NCBI GenBank assembly: GCA_016213775.1
Contig: JACQZR010000202.1
Span: 1-64,000 of the forward strand
Origin: Acidobacteriota bacterium
GTDB lineage: Bacteria > Acidobacteriota > Terriglobia > Bryobacterales > Bryobacteraceae
DNA: 64,000 nucleotides
Direction: 5' to 3'
This document shows positions 26,013 through 36,414 of this stretch, in pieces; positions within the stretch are counted from its first letter, which is position 1; each line of letters starts with the position of its first letter. The translations under genes and the position numbers were made by a program. The notes beneath the pieces were generated by a model that made no database searches, was not told the DNA's origin, and was given only the letters and a program-made list of their open reading frames with translations.

Positions 26013-26624
26013 ATGGAACTGCTGGGGAGAATCAGCCGCCTGTTTGGGCGGACGAGGCATTCCACCGCGCCGGTTGAGGCTCGTTTGGAGTGCGCGACGC
26101 CAGTACCCGCGACCCATCGATTCGCGGCCGGCGACCTGATTGCCAACCGTTACCGGATAGAGAATTTCATTGCCCGTGGCGGGATGGGCGAAGTGTATGC
26201 GGCAACGGACACAGTACTAAACACGCGCGTTGCGTTGAAATTCCTGCGGATGTTTCTGGATGGCGATCCGCAGGCCGAGGCGCGGTTCCGAAGGGAAGTG
26301 AAGCTGACGCAACAGGTGCAACACACGGGAGTGTGCCGTATGCACAACCTGGACGTACACGATCGCGGCCAGTTCTGCGTGATGGAACTGCTGGACGGAG
26401 AGACGCTGGCGAGCCGGCTGCAGCGGACTGGACTGGCTGGTAGCTCGATAGGCTGTCCAGTGGCGTTTAGCTGGAGGGTAAGAGGGCGCTTCGGCTGGCG
26501 AAACGGGCGAGCAATGCACCAGAGGTTCGGGCCAGTGCAGCCTCCTTTGCGGAGAGGAGTAGCTTTCGATTGTTTGGCAAGTTCCTGGAATCTCCACTCG
26601 CAGAATAGCAAATGCAACAGATGA
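26013..26624 (+). pseudogene. Truncated PknB-type Ser/Thr protein kinase
   Basis: The frame encodes only the kinase N-lobe: NRYRIENFIARGGMGEVYAA (glycine loop), VALKFL (catalytic Lys), FRREVKLTQQVQHTGVCRMH (alphaC Glu) and FCVMELLDGETLASRL (hinge). Kinase similarity stops near base 26435, before the HRD and DFG motifs, and the remaining 60 residues are unrelated. The ancestral gene was probably a PknB-like kinase of several hundred residues. The downstream neighbour is convergent, so a deletion joined foreign sequence to the N-lobe. It is inactive as a kinase. Confidence 0.75.
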
Positions 26625-26648
26625 AGCAGGTGCAATAAGTGAAAGTAA

Positions 26649-28433
26649 TCAACTGCCGGACTGGGGGAGGCGGAAGGCGGCCATTTCTTCCCCGTTGCGG
26701 ACGAAGAGGACGTCGCCGATGAGGACGGGGTGGTTCCAGGTTTTGCCTTCGAGGACGCGGAAGCGGGTGATCTCGCGGAAGGCGTCAGGGGTGGCGGAGA
26801 CCAGGGCGATTTCGCCTTCCTCGGAGAGGACGAGCAGGGTGTCCTGGGCGGCAAGGAGGAGCATCTGGCCGTGGCCGTAGCGTCCTCCTTTCCATTTGCG
26901 CTGGCCGTCTTTGAGGTCGATGCAGGAGAGGATACCGCCATCGAAACCATAGGCGTATCCATTATTCACGACGAGGTCGTTGAAGTACGGCTTGAGTCCG
27001 GAGGAGGTCCAACGTTCCTCGACCGACCAGGAGTCGGGGGTGGGCCGGTTGACGGAGAGGCGGCGGGTGCCTGCGCCGCCAGAAATGCTGCCGGTGGTGA
27101 CGAGAATATCGCCTCCCGGGAGGAGGACAGGCTGGAGCATTGGTGTGCCTTCCCAGGCGTGCTGCCAGAGTTGGACGCCATTGTCCGGGGAGACGCTGAG
27201 GAGGCCCGCGCTGTTGATGAGGAGAATCTGGGTGATGCCGGCGGTAGTGGCGAGGTGTGGGGAGGCGTAGCCGGCTCCGGAGGTGGTGCTCCATCGGGGG
27301 TTGCCGGTATCGAGGCTGTACGCGGCGAGGCGGCCGGAGGCGGCGGCGACCACCATGTCTCCGTGGATTAGGGGTGATCCGGCGAATCCCCAACCGGGGA
27401 GCTTGGCGCCGGTATCGGAGGCGGCGTTGCGGGACCAGATAACCGAGCCTGTGCGGGCGTCGAGGGCGTTGAGAATGCCGGTCGCACCGAGGGTATAGAC
27501 GCGGCCGTTGTGAACGGCGGGGGTGGCGCGAGGGCCAGCGCCGCCGTTGGATTCCCAGAAGCGGGCGGTGTCGCGGTGGGTCCAGAGCGGTTTGCCGGTG
27601 GCGGCCTCGTAGCAGGAGACGACTTCGTGCTCGCCCAGTTGCTCCTGCGTGTAGAGGAGGTTGGCATGGACAGCGAAGGAGGACCAGCCCGGCCCGACTT
27701 GTCGACGCCAGAGTAATGTCGGCGACGTGTCGGTCCAGTTGGTTTGGAGGCGCGGGGCAGTGACCACTGAATCACGGTGCGGGCCGCGGAATCCGGACCA
27801 ATCGCCGAGGCTGGGGGGTGGTTCGTGGGACTGCGTGAGCGAGGCGGGGGCGGGGGGGTTGGCGGTGGGCTCGCTTGGGGGTGGGACGGGGGCGGGGACC
27901 GGAACGATTTCGGGGGTGGCGTTGCGGGCGAGGAGGAGACGCTGTTCGGCGGTAGGAGTCCAGCGCCAGGCGAGTTGGGCGGCGCCGGAGCCGTCGATAC
28001 CGTCGGTGCGGAAGAGGAGCCAGCCTGAGGCGGCGAGCAGTAGCGTTACCGCCATGGACGCGAAGCGGGCGGTTGGGGGGAGGGTGCGGCGCGCACCGAA
28101 GGTGGATGCCCAAACGACCAGGCCGAGCAATACGATGGGAGTGCCGAGGACGAATTGCATCATGCCCATCATGCCGTTGGTGATGGAAGGGTGGAGGAAA
28201 GGGCGTGTGGCGGCGATGGCAAGGGCCACTAGCGCGACAGCAGCGAGGCGTTCGGTCCAGGAGGCGCGGCTGAAGGCGAGCCACCAGATGAGGACGATTG
28301 CGGCGAAGACGAGGCCGCCGAGGACGCTGATTCCTCCGGCCTGGTCGGGGACGAGGAGGGCGGATCCGTATTTGGCGACCAGCAGGAGGGCGGCGGCGGC
28401 GAGGGCAGGCCAAAGGCGGAGAGGGGGCATCAT
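26649..28433 (-). CDS. Membrane-anchored PQQ-like beta-propeller protein
   Basis: The 594-residue protein has four or five hydrophobic helices in its first 145 residues, a Pro-rich linker ([20 protein letters not shown]), the [12 protein letters not shown] signature that begins many PQQ-like/PQQ_2 propellers, and propeller blades with repeated GxxLWxxxx and A-x-TG motifs ([33 protein letters not shown]). The propeller faces the periplasm. No PQQ-binding or calcium residues can be assigned with confidence, so it may be a structural or BamB-like scaffold instead of an oxidoreductase. It is convergent to the broken kinase. Confidence 0.78.
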   Translation of the reverse strand: MMPPLRLWPALAAAALLLVAKYGSALLVPDQAGGISVLGGLVFAAIVLIWWLAFSRASWTERLAAVALVALAIAATRPFLHPSITNGMMGMMQFVLGTPIVLLGLVVWASTFGARRTLPPTARFASMAVTLLLAASGWLLFRTDGIDGSGAAQLAWRWTPTAEQRLLLARNATPEIVPVPAPVPPPSEPTANPPAPASLTQSHEPPPSLGDWSGFRGPHRDSVVTAPRLQTNWTDTSPTLLWRRQVGPGWSSFAVHANLLYTQEQLGEHEVVSCYEAATGKPLWTHRDTARFWESNGGAGPRATPAVHNGRVYTLGATGILNALDARTGSVIWSRNAASDTGAKLPGWGFAGSPLIHGDMVVAAASGRLAAYSLDTGNPRWSTTSGAGYASPHLATTAGITQILLINSAGLLSVSPDNGVQLWQHAWEGTPMLQPVLLPGGDILVTTGSISGGAGTRRLSVNRPTPDSWSVEERWTSSGLKPYFNDLVVNNGYAYGFDGGILSCIDLKDGQRKWKGGRYGHGQMLLLAAQDTLLVLSEEGEIALVSATPDAFREITRFRVLEGKTWNHPVLIGDVLFVRNGEEMAAFRLPQSGS

Positions 28434-28575
28434 GAGACATTGTACGGGAGGCTGGGTGGATTTGTTCAGGGGAATTTGGGATGGGTTGATCCAGGAGAGG
28501 GAAAGGCTGAAGACGGCTCAAAAAGATCCACCTGTCGCCGATAAGGGTCCACGAGAGGGGAGCTGGACGCCATTT

Positions 28576-30090
28576 ATGTTTCAATTTAACCGCGCAGGTT
28601 TGACTACCCGAATTCTTATACCGACCTTAGGTCTTTTGGCATTGACCGTGGCAGCGCTATTGTTCTACGCCGCCTCGGCTGCGAGGAGCAATATCCTCGA
28701 AACCAGCGCACAGATCGCTCAGGACACGATCGGGCAGTACAACAGCTTAAGGAGGTATTACACCGAAAACGTGGCGGGCAAGATCGCCGGTAGGGCTGGC
28801 CTCACCATCTCGCACACTTACCGCGACGACCGCAATGCCATTCCGCTGCCGGCGACCATGATGCACGATCTGAGCGAACTACAATCGCAATCGAAGGACG
28901 GGCTGCGAATAAACCTGTACAGCGCCTATCCTTTCCCGCATCGTACGGGACGGGTGCTCGATGAGTTCCAACGCGCCGCGCTGGCGGCGTTCGAACGCAA
29001 TCCCGACACTCCGTTTGTACGAGAAGGCGTTTTGGAGGGCCGTCGTGTGGTACGCGTGGCGATCGCCGATCGTATGGTGGCGGCCGCTTGCGTAGAGTGC
29101 CACAACTCCCACGCGCTTAGCCCGAAAAAAGATTGGAAGCTCCGGGAGGTGCGGGGATCGCTGGAAGTAGCGGCTCCGGTGGAGCGGTCGCTGGCCTCGG
29201 TGGATCGCATGATGGCCGGCGTGGCGGTGATCGGTCTGGCAGGCGCCGCTCTGTCTGGAGGATTCCTGGCCTGGTTCCTGGCGCGTGTACTCACGCGTCC
29301 GGTGCGTTTGCTGACGGCGCAGCTCAGCGAGAGCGCGGATTGTTCGGCGGAAGCTTCGAATCAGGTCTCCCAGGCCGTGATGTCTTTGGCCCAGGGCGCG
29401 ACTGAGCAGGCGGCTGCCGTAGAGGAGACGTCGGCTTCGATGGTGGAGATGAACTCCGTCGCCGGCCGGAACACCGAAAACACCGAGGCCACCATCCAAC
29501 TGATCGACGGTGTGCACCGGGACATCGGCAAGACGAACCAGGCGCTGGAGGAGATGCGGGCCTCGATGTCCGACCTGCGGGCTTCGGGTCACAGGATCGG
29601 AAAGATCATCAAGACGGTGGACGAGATCGCTTTCCAGACGAACCTTCTGGCGCTGAACGCCGCGGTGGAAGCGGCTCGCGCGGGTGAGGCCGGGCAGGGC
29701 TTCGCGGTGGTGGCGGACGAAGTGCGGCGGTTGGCGCAGCGCGCCGCCGAAGCTGCTCGCGAGACGACCGGCTTGATCGAGGACTCAGTGACCAGGACGG
29801 CCCACGGCAGCGAGAGGCTGGAGCGCGTGGATAGCGCGGTGCGCGGCATCACCGGCGCGCTTGAGCGGGTGAAGAAGATGGTGGACGAAGTGGGCGCGGG
29901 GAGCCGCGATCAGACGGCCGGACTCGGGGAGGTCGGCCACGCGCTTACTCAAATGGAGTCGGTGACGCAACGCACCGCCGCGGCCGCGGAAGAGTGCGCC
30001 GCCGCCGGCGCGGATCTCAATCGCCGAGCCCAGGACAATCGAACTCTGGCCGTGGCGTTGCGCGAGTTGGTGGAAGGGCGGGTGGAGTAA
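28576..30090 (+). CDS. Methyl-accepting chemotaxis protein with c-type haem sensor (DUF3365-like)
   Basis: The 504-residue protein starts at ATG 28576 with a transmembrane helix ([20 protein letters not shown]). The periplasmic region (about 33-205) resembles Tll0287-like/DUF3365 domains and has one haem motif, CVECHNSH (C172, C175, H176). A second helix (about 210-232) is followed by a HAMP-like stretch. The signalling hairpin tip [20 protein letters not shown] is canonical, with flanking Q/E methylation sites. The open frame reaches upstream to 27661, but that part is antisense to the propeller gene. No che genes are near, so its array partners must be elsewhere. Redox or gas sensing is inferred. 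Confidence 0.85.
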   Translation: MFQFNRAGLTTRILIPTLGLLALTVAALLFYAASAARSNILETSAQIAQDTIGQYNSLRRYYTENVAGKIAGRAGLTISHTYRDDRNAIPLPATMMHDLSELQSQSKDGLRINLYSAYPFPHRTGRVLDEFQRAALAAFERNPDTPFVREGVLEGRRVVRVAIADRMVAAACVECHNSHALSPKKDWKLREVRGSLEVAAPVERSLASVDRMMAGVAVIGLAGAALSGGFLAWFLARVLTRPVRLLTAQLSESADCSAEASNQVSQAVMSLAQGATEQAAAVEETSASMVEMNSVAGRNTENTEATIQLIDGVHRDIGKTNQALEEMRASMSDLRASGHRIGKIIKTVDEIAFQTNLLALNAAVEAARAGEAGQGFAVVADEVRRLAQRAAEAARETTGLIEDSVTRTAHGSERLERVDSAVRGITGALERVKKMVDEVGAGSRDQTAGLGEVGHALTQMESVTQRTAAAAEECAAAGADLNRRAQDNRTLAVALRELVEGRVE

Positions 30091-30102
30091 GCACAAAGGG
30101 GG

Positions 30103-31368
30103 CTATTCGTAGCGGAGGGATTCGGCGGGGAGGATGCGGGTGGCGCTGCCGGCGGGGTAGAGGGTGGCGATCAGGCTGACCAGAATCGCTCCGCCGCCGA
30201 CCCAGATTGCATCCCACCAGCGGGGTTCAAACGGGACCCACTGGAGCGAGTAGACCTGGGCGTCGAGGGGGATGAGGTGCCAGGTTTGGGCGGCGTAGCT
30301 GATCCCGTATCCGAAGATGAGGCCGATGGCAGTGCCGACGATGCCGATCATTGCGCCCTGGAAGACGAAGATGCGGCGGATCTGGTCGCGGCGTGCGCCC
30401 ATCGACATGAGGAGTGCAATGTCACGATGTTTTTCCATCACCATCATGACCAGCGAGATGAGGATATTGAGGGCAGCCACTAACTGAATTAGTCCGATGG
30501 TGACGGTGATGACGATGCGCTCCATTTTGAGGGCGCTGAGGATTTGCTTGTTCGTCTCCATCCAGCTTGTGGCGGCGAGGTTACTGCCGATGACGGCAGT
30601 GGCGAGGCGGGCTACTTCCTGGGCTTTGTCGACGGGGGAGACTTTGAGCTCGATGGAGTTAGCGACATCGCCGACGGAGAGTATCTTTTGCACCGCTTTG
30701 AAGGAAGCGAAGGCCCAGGCGCGGTCGATTTCGTAAAAACCGGATTCGAAGATACCGGCTACGCGGAAATAGTAATACGCAGGTTTGGGCCCGTAGGGAG
30801 ATAACTCGCCTTGGGGGCTTATGACGGTGACGCGAGCGCCGACGGTCATGCCGATGGACTGGGCGAGGCGGGAACCAAGGATGATGCCGGGGACGCCTTC
30901 GTCGCGTTCGAGCGAGTCGAGGGAGCCTTCGATTAAATTACGTTGGAGGTCGTCGCGGTGGACGGAGGAGTGGAGGTCCGCGCCTTTGAGGATGCCACCT
31001 TCGGATTGAAGAGGGCCGGAGAAGAAGAACGGTCCGTAGAGGATGGGGGCGGCGGATTGGACATTGGGGAGGGTTTGGAGTTTGGGGAGGAGTTCGCGCC
31101 AGTTTTCGATGCCGGAGCCGGGTTGTTTTTCGAGAATGCTGACGTGGGCAGTGGCCTGGAGGAGGGTGCGTTGCAGGGTGCTACGGAAGCCGTTGTTGAT
31201 AGCGAGGGCGACGATCAAGGCCATTACGCCGGCGGCGACACCGATGACGGAGATGCCGGTGACGACGGAGATCATGGCCTGCTTGCGCTTGGCGCGGAGG
31301 TAGCGGACGGCCACAAAGAGCTCGAAGCTGGTCTTGAGGAACGGAAGTGTGGCGATGCGGACCTTCAC
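30103..31368 (-). CDS. LolC/LolE-type lipoprotein-releasing permease
   Basis: The 421-residue protein begins with the family pattern FELFVAVRYLRAKRKQAMIS followed by helix 1 (VVTGISVIGVAAGVMALIVAL), has a large periplasmic domain (about 60-275) and three C-terminal helices. The text LLMSMGARRDQIRRIFVFQGA is the coupling-helix region of LolC/E. LolCDE extracts lipoproteins from the inner membrane. It lies three bases downstream of lysS on the same strand, a common arrangement in Acidobacteriota and Proteobacteria; lolD is not in the window. Confidence 0.85.
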   Translation of the reverse strand: MKVRIATLPFLKTSFELFVAVRYLRAKRKQAMISVVTGISVIGVAAGVMALIVALAINNGFRSTLQRTLLQATAHVSILEKQPGSGIENWRELLPKLQTLPNVQSAAPILYGPFFFSGPLQSEGGILKGADLHSSVHRDDLQRNLIEGSLDSLERDEGVPGIILGSRLAQSIGMTVGARVTVISPQGELSPYGPKPAYYYFRVAGIFESGFYEIDRAWAFASFKAVQKILSVGDVANSIELKVSPVDKAQEVARLATAVIGSNLAATSWMETNKQILSALKMERIVITVTIGLIQLVAALNILISLVMMVMEKHRDIALLMSMGARRDQIRRIFVFQGAMIGIVGTAIGLIFGYGISYAAQTWHLIPLDAQVYSLQWVPFEPRWWDAIWVGGGAILVSLIATLYPAGSATRILPAESLRYE

Positions 31369-31371
31369 GGC

Positions 31372-32877
31372 TTATTCGAGGGCGCGGAGATCGGCGGCGA
31401 CGCCGATGTTGCCTTCGGGACGGAGGAGCGGGAAGAGGATCACGTCGCGAATGGATTTGGAGTTGGTAAGGAGCATAGTGAGGCGATCGATGCCGATGCC
31501 CTCGCCGCCGGTGGGCGGCATTCCGTAGCAGAGTGCGCGGACATAGTCCTCGTCCATTTGATGGGCTTCCTCGTCGCCGCGCTCGCGCATGCCGAGCTGC
31601 ATTTCGAAGCGGCGGCGCTGTTCCTGCGGGTCGTTCAACTCGGTGTAGGCGTTGCCGATTTCCATGCCGGCAGCGAAGATTTCGAAACGGTCGACGAAGG
31701 CCGGATCATCCAGGTTGTTCTTGGAGAGCGGCGAGGTCTCGACCGGGTATTCGTAGATGATGGTGGGTTGGATGAGTTTCGACTCCGCCACGCGCTCGAA
31801 GATTTCGACGAGGCATTCGCCCGGCGACGCTTTATGGGCGTTTTGTTTTAACCATTCCGGGTCCTTTACGTTTTCCATTGTTGGGCGGGTGGAGTTCTCG
31901 GGCCAGAAGTCGATGACGGCTTCGCGGATGGTGAGGCGGCGGATGTTGGAGAAGTCGAGAGTTGCGCCATCGTATTCGACGACTGGGGAGCCGGTGGCGT
32001 CGATGGCGGTCTGGCAAAGGAGTTCGCCGGAGAGGTCCATGAGGCCTTTGTAGTCGGTGTAGGCCTGGTAGAACTCGAGCATGGTGAACTCGGGGTTGTG
32101 GTGCGTGGAGATGCCCTCGTTGCGGAAGTTGCGATTGATTTCGTAGACGCGATCGAGGCCGCCCACGATCAGGCGCTTGAGATAGAGCTCGGGGGCGATG
32201 CGCAGGAAGAGGTCGATGTCGAGCGTGTTGTGATGAGTGACGAAGGGGCGTGCCGCGGCGCCTCCGTAGAGCGGCTGCATCATCGGGGTTTCGACTTCGA
32301 CGAAGTTGCGCTCTTCAAGCTGACGACGGAGGGAGGCGATGATTTTGGCGCGGGTGACGAAGGTTTCTTGGACGTCCGGGTTGGCGATGAGGTCGAGGTA
32401 GCGCTGGCGGTAGCGGATTTCCACGTCTTCGAGGCCATGCCACTTTTCGGGCATGTTGAGGAGGATCTTTGACAGGAACGTGAGGGTTTGGACGTGGACC
32501 GAAAGCTCGCCGGTGCGGGTGCGGAAGAGGTAGCCTGTCACGCCGATGATGTCACCGATGTCGAGCAGTTGGTAGAGGGCGAATTCCTTTTCCGAGAGGT
32601 CGTCTTTCTTGATATAGATCTGGAGGCGTTCGCCGAGTTGGGAGAGGTGGAGGAAGCCGGCCTTACCCATGCGGCGGACGGTGTGGATGCGTCCGCAGAT
32701 TTTCACTTCGACTCTGGGGGAGGCGAGTTCTTCGGCGGATTTTGGGGTGTACTCTTTGAGGATGGTGGGGATAGTGGTGGAGAAATCGAAGCGCTGCCCG
32801 TAGGCGCGGAATCCAAGGGCTTCAATCTCGCGGATACGCGCATGCCGCTGCGCGAGCAGTTCTTGTTCGAGCGACAA
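31372..32877 (-). CDS. lysS: Lysyl-tRNA synthetase, class II
   Basis: The 501-residue length and motifs are those of LysRS-II: N-terminal OB-fold anticodon-binding domain ([21 protein letters not shown]), motif 1 ([15 protein letters not shown]), motif 2 ([24 protein letters not shown], the fRNE/HNPEFT part) and motif 3 ([16 protein letters not shown]). It charges tRNA-Lys in the cytoplasm. The start ATG 32877 gives [11 protein letters not shown], a standard N-terminus. The downstream LolC/E gene is three bases away; the nitroreductase gene diverges upstream. Confidence 0.96.
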   Translation of the reverse strand: MSLEQELLAQRHARIREIEALGFRAYGQRFDFSTTIPTILKEYTPKSAEELASPRVEVKICGRIHTVRRMGKAGFLHLSQLGERLQIYIKKDDLSEKEFALYQLLDIGDIIGVTGYLFRTRTGELSVHVQTLTFLSKILLNMPEKWHGLEDVEIRYRQRYLDLIANPDVQETFVTRAKIIASLRRQLEERNFVEVETPMMQPLYGGAAARPFVTHHNTLDIDLFLRIAPELYLKRLIVGGLDRVYEINRNFRNEGISTHHNPEFTMLEFYQAYTDYKGLMDLSGELLCQTAIDATGSPVVEYDGATLDFSNIRRLTIREAVIDFWPENSTRPTMENVKDPEWLKQNAHKASPGECLVEIFERVAESKLIQPTIIYEYPVETSPLSKNNLDDPAFVDRFEIFAAGMEIGNAYTELNDPQEQRRRFEMQLGMRERGDEEAHQMDEDYVRALCYGMPPTGGEGIGIDRLTMLLTNSKSIRDVILFPLLRPEGNIGVAADLRALE

Positions 32878-32975
32878 ACCAGACTCCAGATGGGTAGTGT
32901 AGATGCGGCGCCGATGCGCCGATTTAATGATTGTCCCACTATTCGATGCGATGCAGGCTACTGGATGTACAATCG

Positions 32976-33659
32976 ATGGTGCTCATGAAACCATATCCGC
33001 ATGTCCCATTGGATTTCCAACGCATGTCGCCGGTGGACCAGCTTAGCGCCTCGCGTGAATTCCTGGGGCGGATGGCTTCACGGCGCTCGGTGCGGTGCTT
33101 CTCTTCGGAGCCCGTGGCGCAAGAACTGATCGAGAACGCGATTCGTTGCGCGTCGCTGGCGCCCTGCGGCGCCAATCAACAGCCGTGGACTTTTGTGGTG
33201 GTGAAGGACCCCGAGGTCAAGCGTCAGATTCGCGCGGCGGCTGAAGCGGAAGAGCGCGAGAGCTATGAGCACCGGATGCCGGCGGAGTGGCTGGAGGCCT
33301 TGGCTCCGTTGGGGACCGACTGGCACAAGGAATTCCTGGAAATAGCCCCATACCTGATCGTGGTTTTCCGCATTGACTTCGGGCTGGCTCAGACGGCAGG
33401 GGGACAAGTGAAGACGAAGCACTATTACGTGCAAGAGTCGGTGGGAATCGCGACGGGCTTTCTTCTGGCGGCGCTTCACATGAGCGGGCTGGCTACGCTC
33501 ACACACACACCAAGTCCGATGGGATTTCTCTCACGGATTCTTCAGCGGCCGCTGAATGAGCGGCCTTTTGTTCTGATCCCGGTTGGCTTGCCTGCGGCAG
33601 AGGCGACGGTTCCGCTGATCAGTAAGAAAAGCCTCCCCGAGGTTATGGAAGTCAGGTAG
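32976..33659 (+). CDS. Nitroreductase family protein
   Basis: A protein of 227 residues from ATG 32976 (ATG 32985 is equally possible). It has the nitroreductase FMN-binding starts [12 protein letters not shown] (R-x-S/T-x-R-x-F) and [18 protein letters not shown] (S-x-APSG-N-x-QPW, here [10 protein letters not shown]), followed by the glycine-rich later segment [27 protein letters not shown], which matches the A-x-x-Q/S-N-hhLaA...G-hgt region. Such FMN enzymes reduce nitro- or quinone-type substrates or dehalogenate. It diverges from lysS with about 100 bases between. Confidence 0.85.
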   Translation: MVLMKPYPHVPLDFQRMSPVDQLSASREFLGRMASRRSVRCFSSEPVAQELIENAIRCASLAPCGANQQPWTFVVVKDPEVKRQIRAAAEAEERESYEHRMPAEWLEALAPLGTDWHKEFLEIAPYLIVVFRIDFGLAQTAGGQVKTKHYYVQESVGIATGFLLAALHMSGLATLTHTPSPMGFLSRILQRPLNERPFVLIPVGLPAAEATVPLISKKSLPEVMEVR

Positions 33660-33669
33660 ATGATGGGCG

Positions 33670-34332
33670 CTAACGGTAGATGACGCAGCCACGGGCTTGC
33701 AGCGCTGCGAACCACGGCGGGGAGGGGAGGGGGTTGACCCAGCGGAGGTCGAGTTTGTCGAGCTTCGGTAAGGTGGCCAGGGATGGTGGCAGGGATTGGA
33801 GCGGCGTTCCTCGAAGGTCGATCTGGCGTAGTTCCGTGAGGGCGGCGATGGATTCCGGCAGTGTCGTGATGTGGGTGTTGCGCAGGTGGAGTTCGCGGAG
33901 GGCGCGCAGTTGCGCGAGGCAGGCGGGGATTTCTATGAGGGGGTTGTCGGCGGCGCGAAGTTCGATGAGGCTGTTCATTTGAAAGATACATTCGGGCAGG
34001 TGGGTGAAGGCGTTACCGCTAATGTTGAGATAGCGCAGTTGTTTGAGGCGGCCGAGGTCCGCGGGGAGCGCGGCAAGCCGGTTGTCGTGGAGGTAGAGGA
34101 AGCCGGAGAGGGCTTGGATATCTCCGATGGCCGCGGGCACCGAGGTAAGGGCGTTGTGGCCGAGGTCGAGCATGCGGAGGTTCTGGAGCTGGCCGATGAC
34201 GCCGGGAATCTCCGCGAGGTCGTTGTCTGCAAGGACGAGGGATTCAAGGTCGAGTTGGTCCCAGACGGAATCTGGTACGCGGCCGAGATGGTGTTTCCAG
34301 AGATTGAGGTGCTTGCCTGAGGCCGGGGACAT
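33670..34332 (-). CDS. Leucine-rich repeat protein
   Basis: The 220-residue protein contains about seven consecutive LRRs of 23 residues with consensus L-x-x-L-P-x-x-I/L-x-x-L-x-x-L-x-x-L-x-L-x-x-N, for example LQNLRMLDLGHNALTSVPAA and LRELHLRNTHITTLPESIAA. There is no signal peptide or catalytic domain, so it is probably a cytoplasmic protein-binding module. It is convergent to the nitroreductase gene, with stops ten bases apart. Confidence 0.85.
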   Translation of the reverse strand: MSPASGKHLNLWKHHLGRVPDSVWDQLDLESLVLADNDLAEIPGVIGQLQNLRMLDLGHNALTSVPAAIGDIQALSGFLYLHDNRLAALPADLGRLKQLRYLNISGNAFTHLPECIFQMNSLIELRAADNPLIEIPACLAQLRALRELHLRNTHITTLPESIAALTELRQIDLRGTPLQSLPPSLATLPKLDKLDLRWVNPLPSPPWFAALQARGCVIYR

Positions 34333-34377
34333 CGAGCTTCATTCTAGCGCTGGTATGCTGACTTCAAGGGGCGTCGA

Positions 34378-35121
34378 GTGCATAGGAAACTATTTCTTGT
34401 TTTCACGGTTGGCTTGGGCTTACAGGGGCAGCAGTTCGACGTAGCCAGCGTGCGCCCCCATGCTCCGGAGGATTCGCGGTTTCTGGTGAGGCCGCCGAAT
34501 CGTGGCCGGTTCACCGCCGTGGGGATTGGCGGCAAGCTGCTGGTGATGCTCGCCTATGGGGTTCAGGATTCGCAGATCAAAGGCGGACCGGGCTGGTTCA
34601 CGAGCGAGAAATGGGACATCGAGGCGAAGTGCGAGGAGGACAGCGCGAGCGCGGACCAGACGGCGCAAATGCTGGGAAGCCTTCTGGAAGAACGGTTCGG
34701 ATTGAAGGTTCACAAAGAGACGGAGCAGCGGCCGGTGTACGTGCTCAGCGTAACCAGTGGCGGGCCGAAGTTCAAAGAGAGCGAGAAGAAGACGACCAAC
34801 CTGCGTGTCAGCTCGAACGCCATCTCGATGGAGAGCGGGAGTATCGCCCGGATGCTGCCGGCGCTGGCGACTGCCTTGGGTCGGCCGGTGATTGACGGAA
34901 CGCATCTGACGGGGCTCTACGATCTTTCCCTGCGGTGGGACGATGCACCTGTGCGCGAAGGCGGCTTGCCAGGGGCGACGGTACAGGAGGGTCCTCCGGG
35001 GGGCGGCCACGGATCGATCTTCACGGCGGTGCAGGATCAGTTGGGGCTGCAACTCAAGCCGCAACGGGCACCCATCGAAGTGATAGTGGTGGACCGTATG
35101 GTGCGCCCATCGGCGAACTGA
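34378..35121 (+). CDS. TIGR03435 family protein
   Basis: The 247-residue protein shows the TIGR03435 signature: signal-like N-terminus, QFDVASVRPH (F-x-x-ASVKP), LVMLAYGVQDSQIKGGPGW (aY-x-h-x-x-x-Q-h-x-GGPxW), WDIEAK, MLGSLLEERFGLKVHKETEQRPVYVL (hh-LL-x-eRF-x-Lk-h-h-x-e-tre-h-p-vy-L), and VIDGTHLTGLYDLSLRW (v-D-x-TGL-x-G-x-yd-h-x-L-x-W). The family expands hugely in Solibacter-like genomes; function unknown. Start is GTG 34378; a -10-like TATGCT precedes it. This gene is the best single taxonomic marker here. Confidence 0.93.
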   Translation: MHRKLFLVFTVGLGLQGQQFDVASVRPHAPEDSRFLVRPPNRGRFTAVGIGGKLLVMLAYGVQDSQIKGGPGWFTSEKWDIEAKCEEDSASADQTAQMLGSLLEERFGLKVHKETEQRPVYVLSVTSGGPKFKESEKKTTNLRVSSNAISMESGSIARMLPALATALGRPVIDGTHLTGLYDLSLRWDDAPVREGGLPGATVQEGPPGGGHGSIFTAVQDQLGLQLKPQRAPIEVIVVDRMVRPSAN

Positions 35122-35142
35122 CGCAAGTAGTTTGGGGCACGT

Positions 35143-35595
35143 TCAGGGTTGGCGATCCTTGGCGGCGGACCAATGCGAGTGGATGACGCGCCAGCCTTCA
35201 GGGGTCTTCTGATAGACGTGGGTACCGTTCCAGTATCGGGTGTTGGAGCCGCGGGTTTGGACAAGCTGGTAGGTGAGGACGACAACGGAGCCGGCAGTTT
35301 GCAACTTCGGACTCAGGATGTCGAAGCTGTCAAACAAGGGAGCCCCGCGGTAGGAAGCGTAGAGCTCCTTCAATGCGGGCAGGCCTTCAATGCGTTTTCC
35401 TATCTCAGCGTGAATGAAGGTGATTTGGGGATCGGTGATGGCCAACTGTGGGCCGGGGTCGCCTGTCTGCCAGCCGTTCATGGCCTTGCGTTCCAGGGCG
35501 AGAAGTTCCTGCAAGGGTTCGGTTGTTGCGTCGGCGGCAGGCACGGATGCGCACGTAGCCACCAGCAAGAGCGTTAAGAATATCCAATTAGGCAT
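35143..35595 (-). CDS. Secreted DUF4440/NTF2-like protein
   Basis: The 150-residue protein has a signal peptide (MPNWIFLTLLLVATCASVPAADA), then an NTF2-like fold: a long first helix (LQELLALERKAMNGWQTGD), DPQITFIHAEIGKRIEGLPALKELY, and strands VVVLTYQLVQTRG, WNGTHVYQKTPEGWRVIHSHWS. The final R-x-x-x-x-HWS strand is typical of DUF4440/SnoaL-type proteins. The ligand and role are unknown. Confidence 0.78.
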   Translation of the reverse strand: MPNWIFLTLLLVATCASVPAADATTEPLQELLALERKAMNGWQTGDPGPQLAITDPQITFIHAEIGKRIEGLPALKELYASYRGAPLFDSFDILSPKLQTAGSVVVLTYQLVQTRGSNTRYWNGTHVYQKTPEGWRVIHSHWSAAKDRQP

Positions 35596-35708
35596 GTCGG
35601 TAAGCAGTGTAGCTCAATGAATGGGAACCGGGTGGGATCCCGTCACGTCGAGAGGGCTAATGTATCTGGGAGCGGGAGTTTGGTTCATTTGAACGGCGTC
35701 GTTCTTAG

Positions 35709-36109
35709 GGGGGCGCGTTCGGACAAGAGGTGAGTATTGGAGTGACCGGTGGGACGAACCTGACGGATGATGTGCGGTCGGGGCGCCAGATTTCTTCGGG
35801 GGGCGTGCTGCCTTCCGGGCAAACGCAGAGCTACACATTCGTTGTTGATCCAGGTTCGCGGAGGCCCATCGTGGGGATCCAATTTAACATCCGCGTGTTC
35901 CGAAACTGGAGCATCGAGTTCGATGCCCTGCACCGGGAGCTAAAAGAGACATCGAGGATCTTCGTCTGGGAGCGGGAGTGGAAACGAGGTTGTCGCGGGT
36001 GAAGGTATCACCGATGGTGCGCTACACACGGTGGGGACACAATGCGAATACCGCGCGGTCGCAGACCTGGGCGAATCAAACGCAGGTGCTGGTGTCGTTC
36101 GCGTTCTAG
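35709..36109 (+). pseudogene. Decayed outer-membrane beta-barrel protein gene
   Basis: From 35709 one frame reads GGAFGQEVSIGVTGGTNLTD, which looks like a signal-peptide end plus the first barrel strand. It continues RRPIVGIQFNIRVFRNWSIEFDALHRELK, then goes out of frame near 35950. The adjacent frame then gives RLGAGVETRLSRVKVSPMVR, and ends TQVLVSFAF at TAG 36107-36109, with the aromatic last residue required for Bam insertion. An in-frame TAG at 35706 removes the start. So this is a small acidobacterial OMP-type barrel that lost its signal peptide and carries a frameshift. It ends inside the convergent neighbour's stop region. Confidence 0.65.
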
Positions 36110-36411
36110 GTTTGCTGGAGGGCGGCGGCGAGGTCAGTGGCGAAGCTGCGCATGGATTCGATTTGGGCTTCAGTTGCGGGGAGGTCCAGGCACTTTGCGA
36201 CGAAGTGGTGTTCCCCGTTGCGTTGGATGAGGACGGCCATGCCGGATTCCGTGAGAAGGCCGGGGGCGCCGATCTTGCCGAAGCCGTCGCCGGCGGTCCG
36301 CTCCACCAAAGCGACAAAGCCGTCGCGCGTGAACACCCAATGGCGTTCGAAGTCGCGCAGCGGCATGAGTTCAATGTTGGCGGCGACCAGGCGTTCGAGG
36401 ATCCGCTGCAT
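36106..36411 (-). CDS. Hypothetical protein downstream of the bifunctional nuclease
   Basis: A 101-residue cytoplasmic protein (MQRILERLVAANIELMPLRD start) with strands HWVFTRDGFVALVER and MAVLIQRNGEHHFVAK, then a C-terminal helix. No family recognised. It starts three bases after the upstream nuclease-type gene, so it is translated from the same mRNA. Confidence 0.6.
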   Translation of the reverse strand: MQRILERLVAANIELMPLRDFERHWVFTRDGFVALVERTAGDGFGKIGAPGLLTESGMAVLIQRNGEHHFVAKCLDLPATEAQIESMRSFATDLAAALQQT

Positions 36412-36414
36412 GAG

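Noticed and set aside
27661-28575. N-terminal extension of the chemoreceptor
   Set aside because: This part overlaps the propeller gene on the other strand and lacks any domain; the transmembrane start at ATG 28576 fits receptors.
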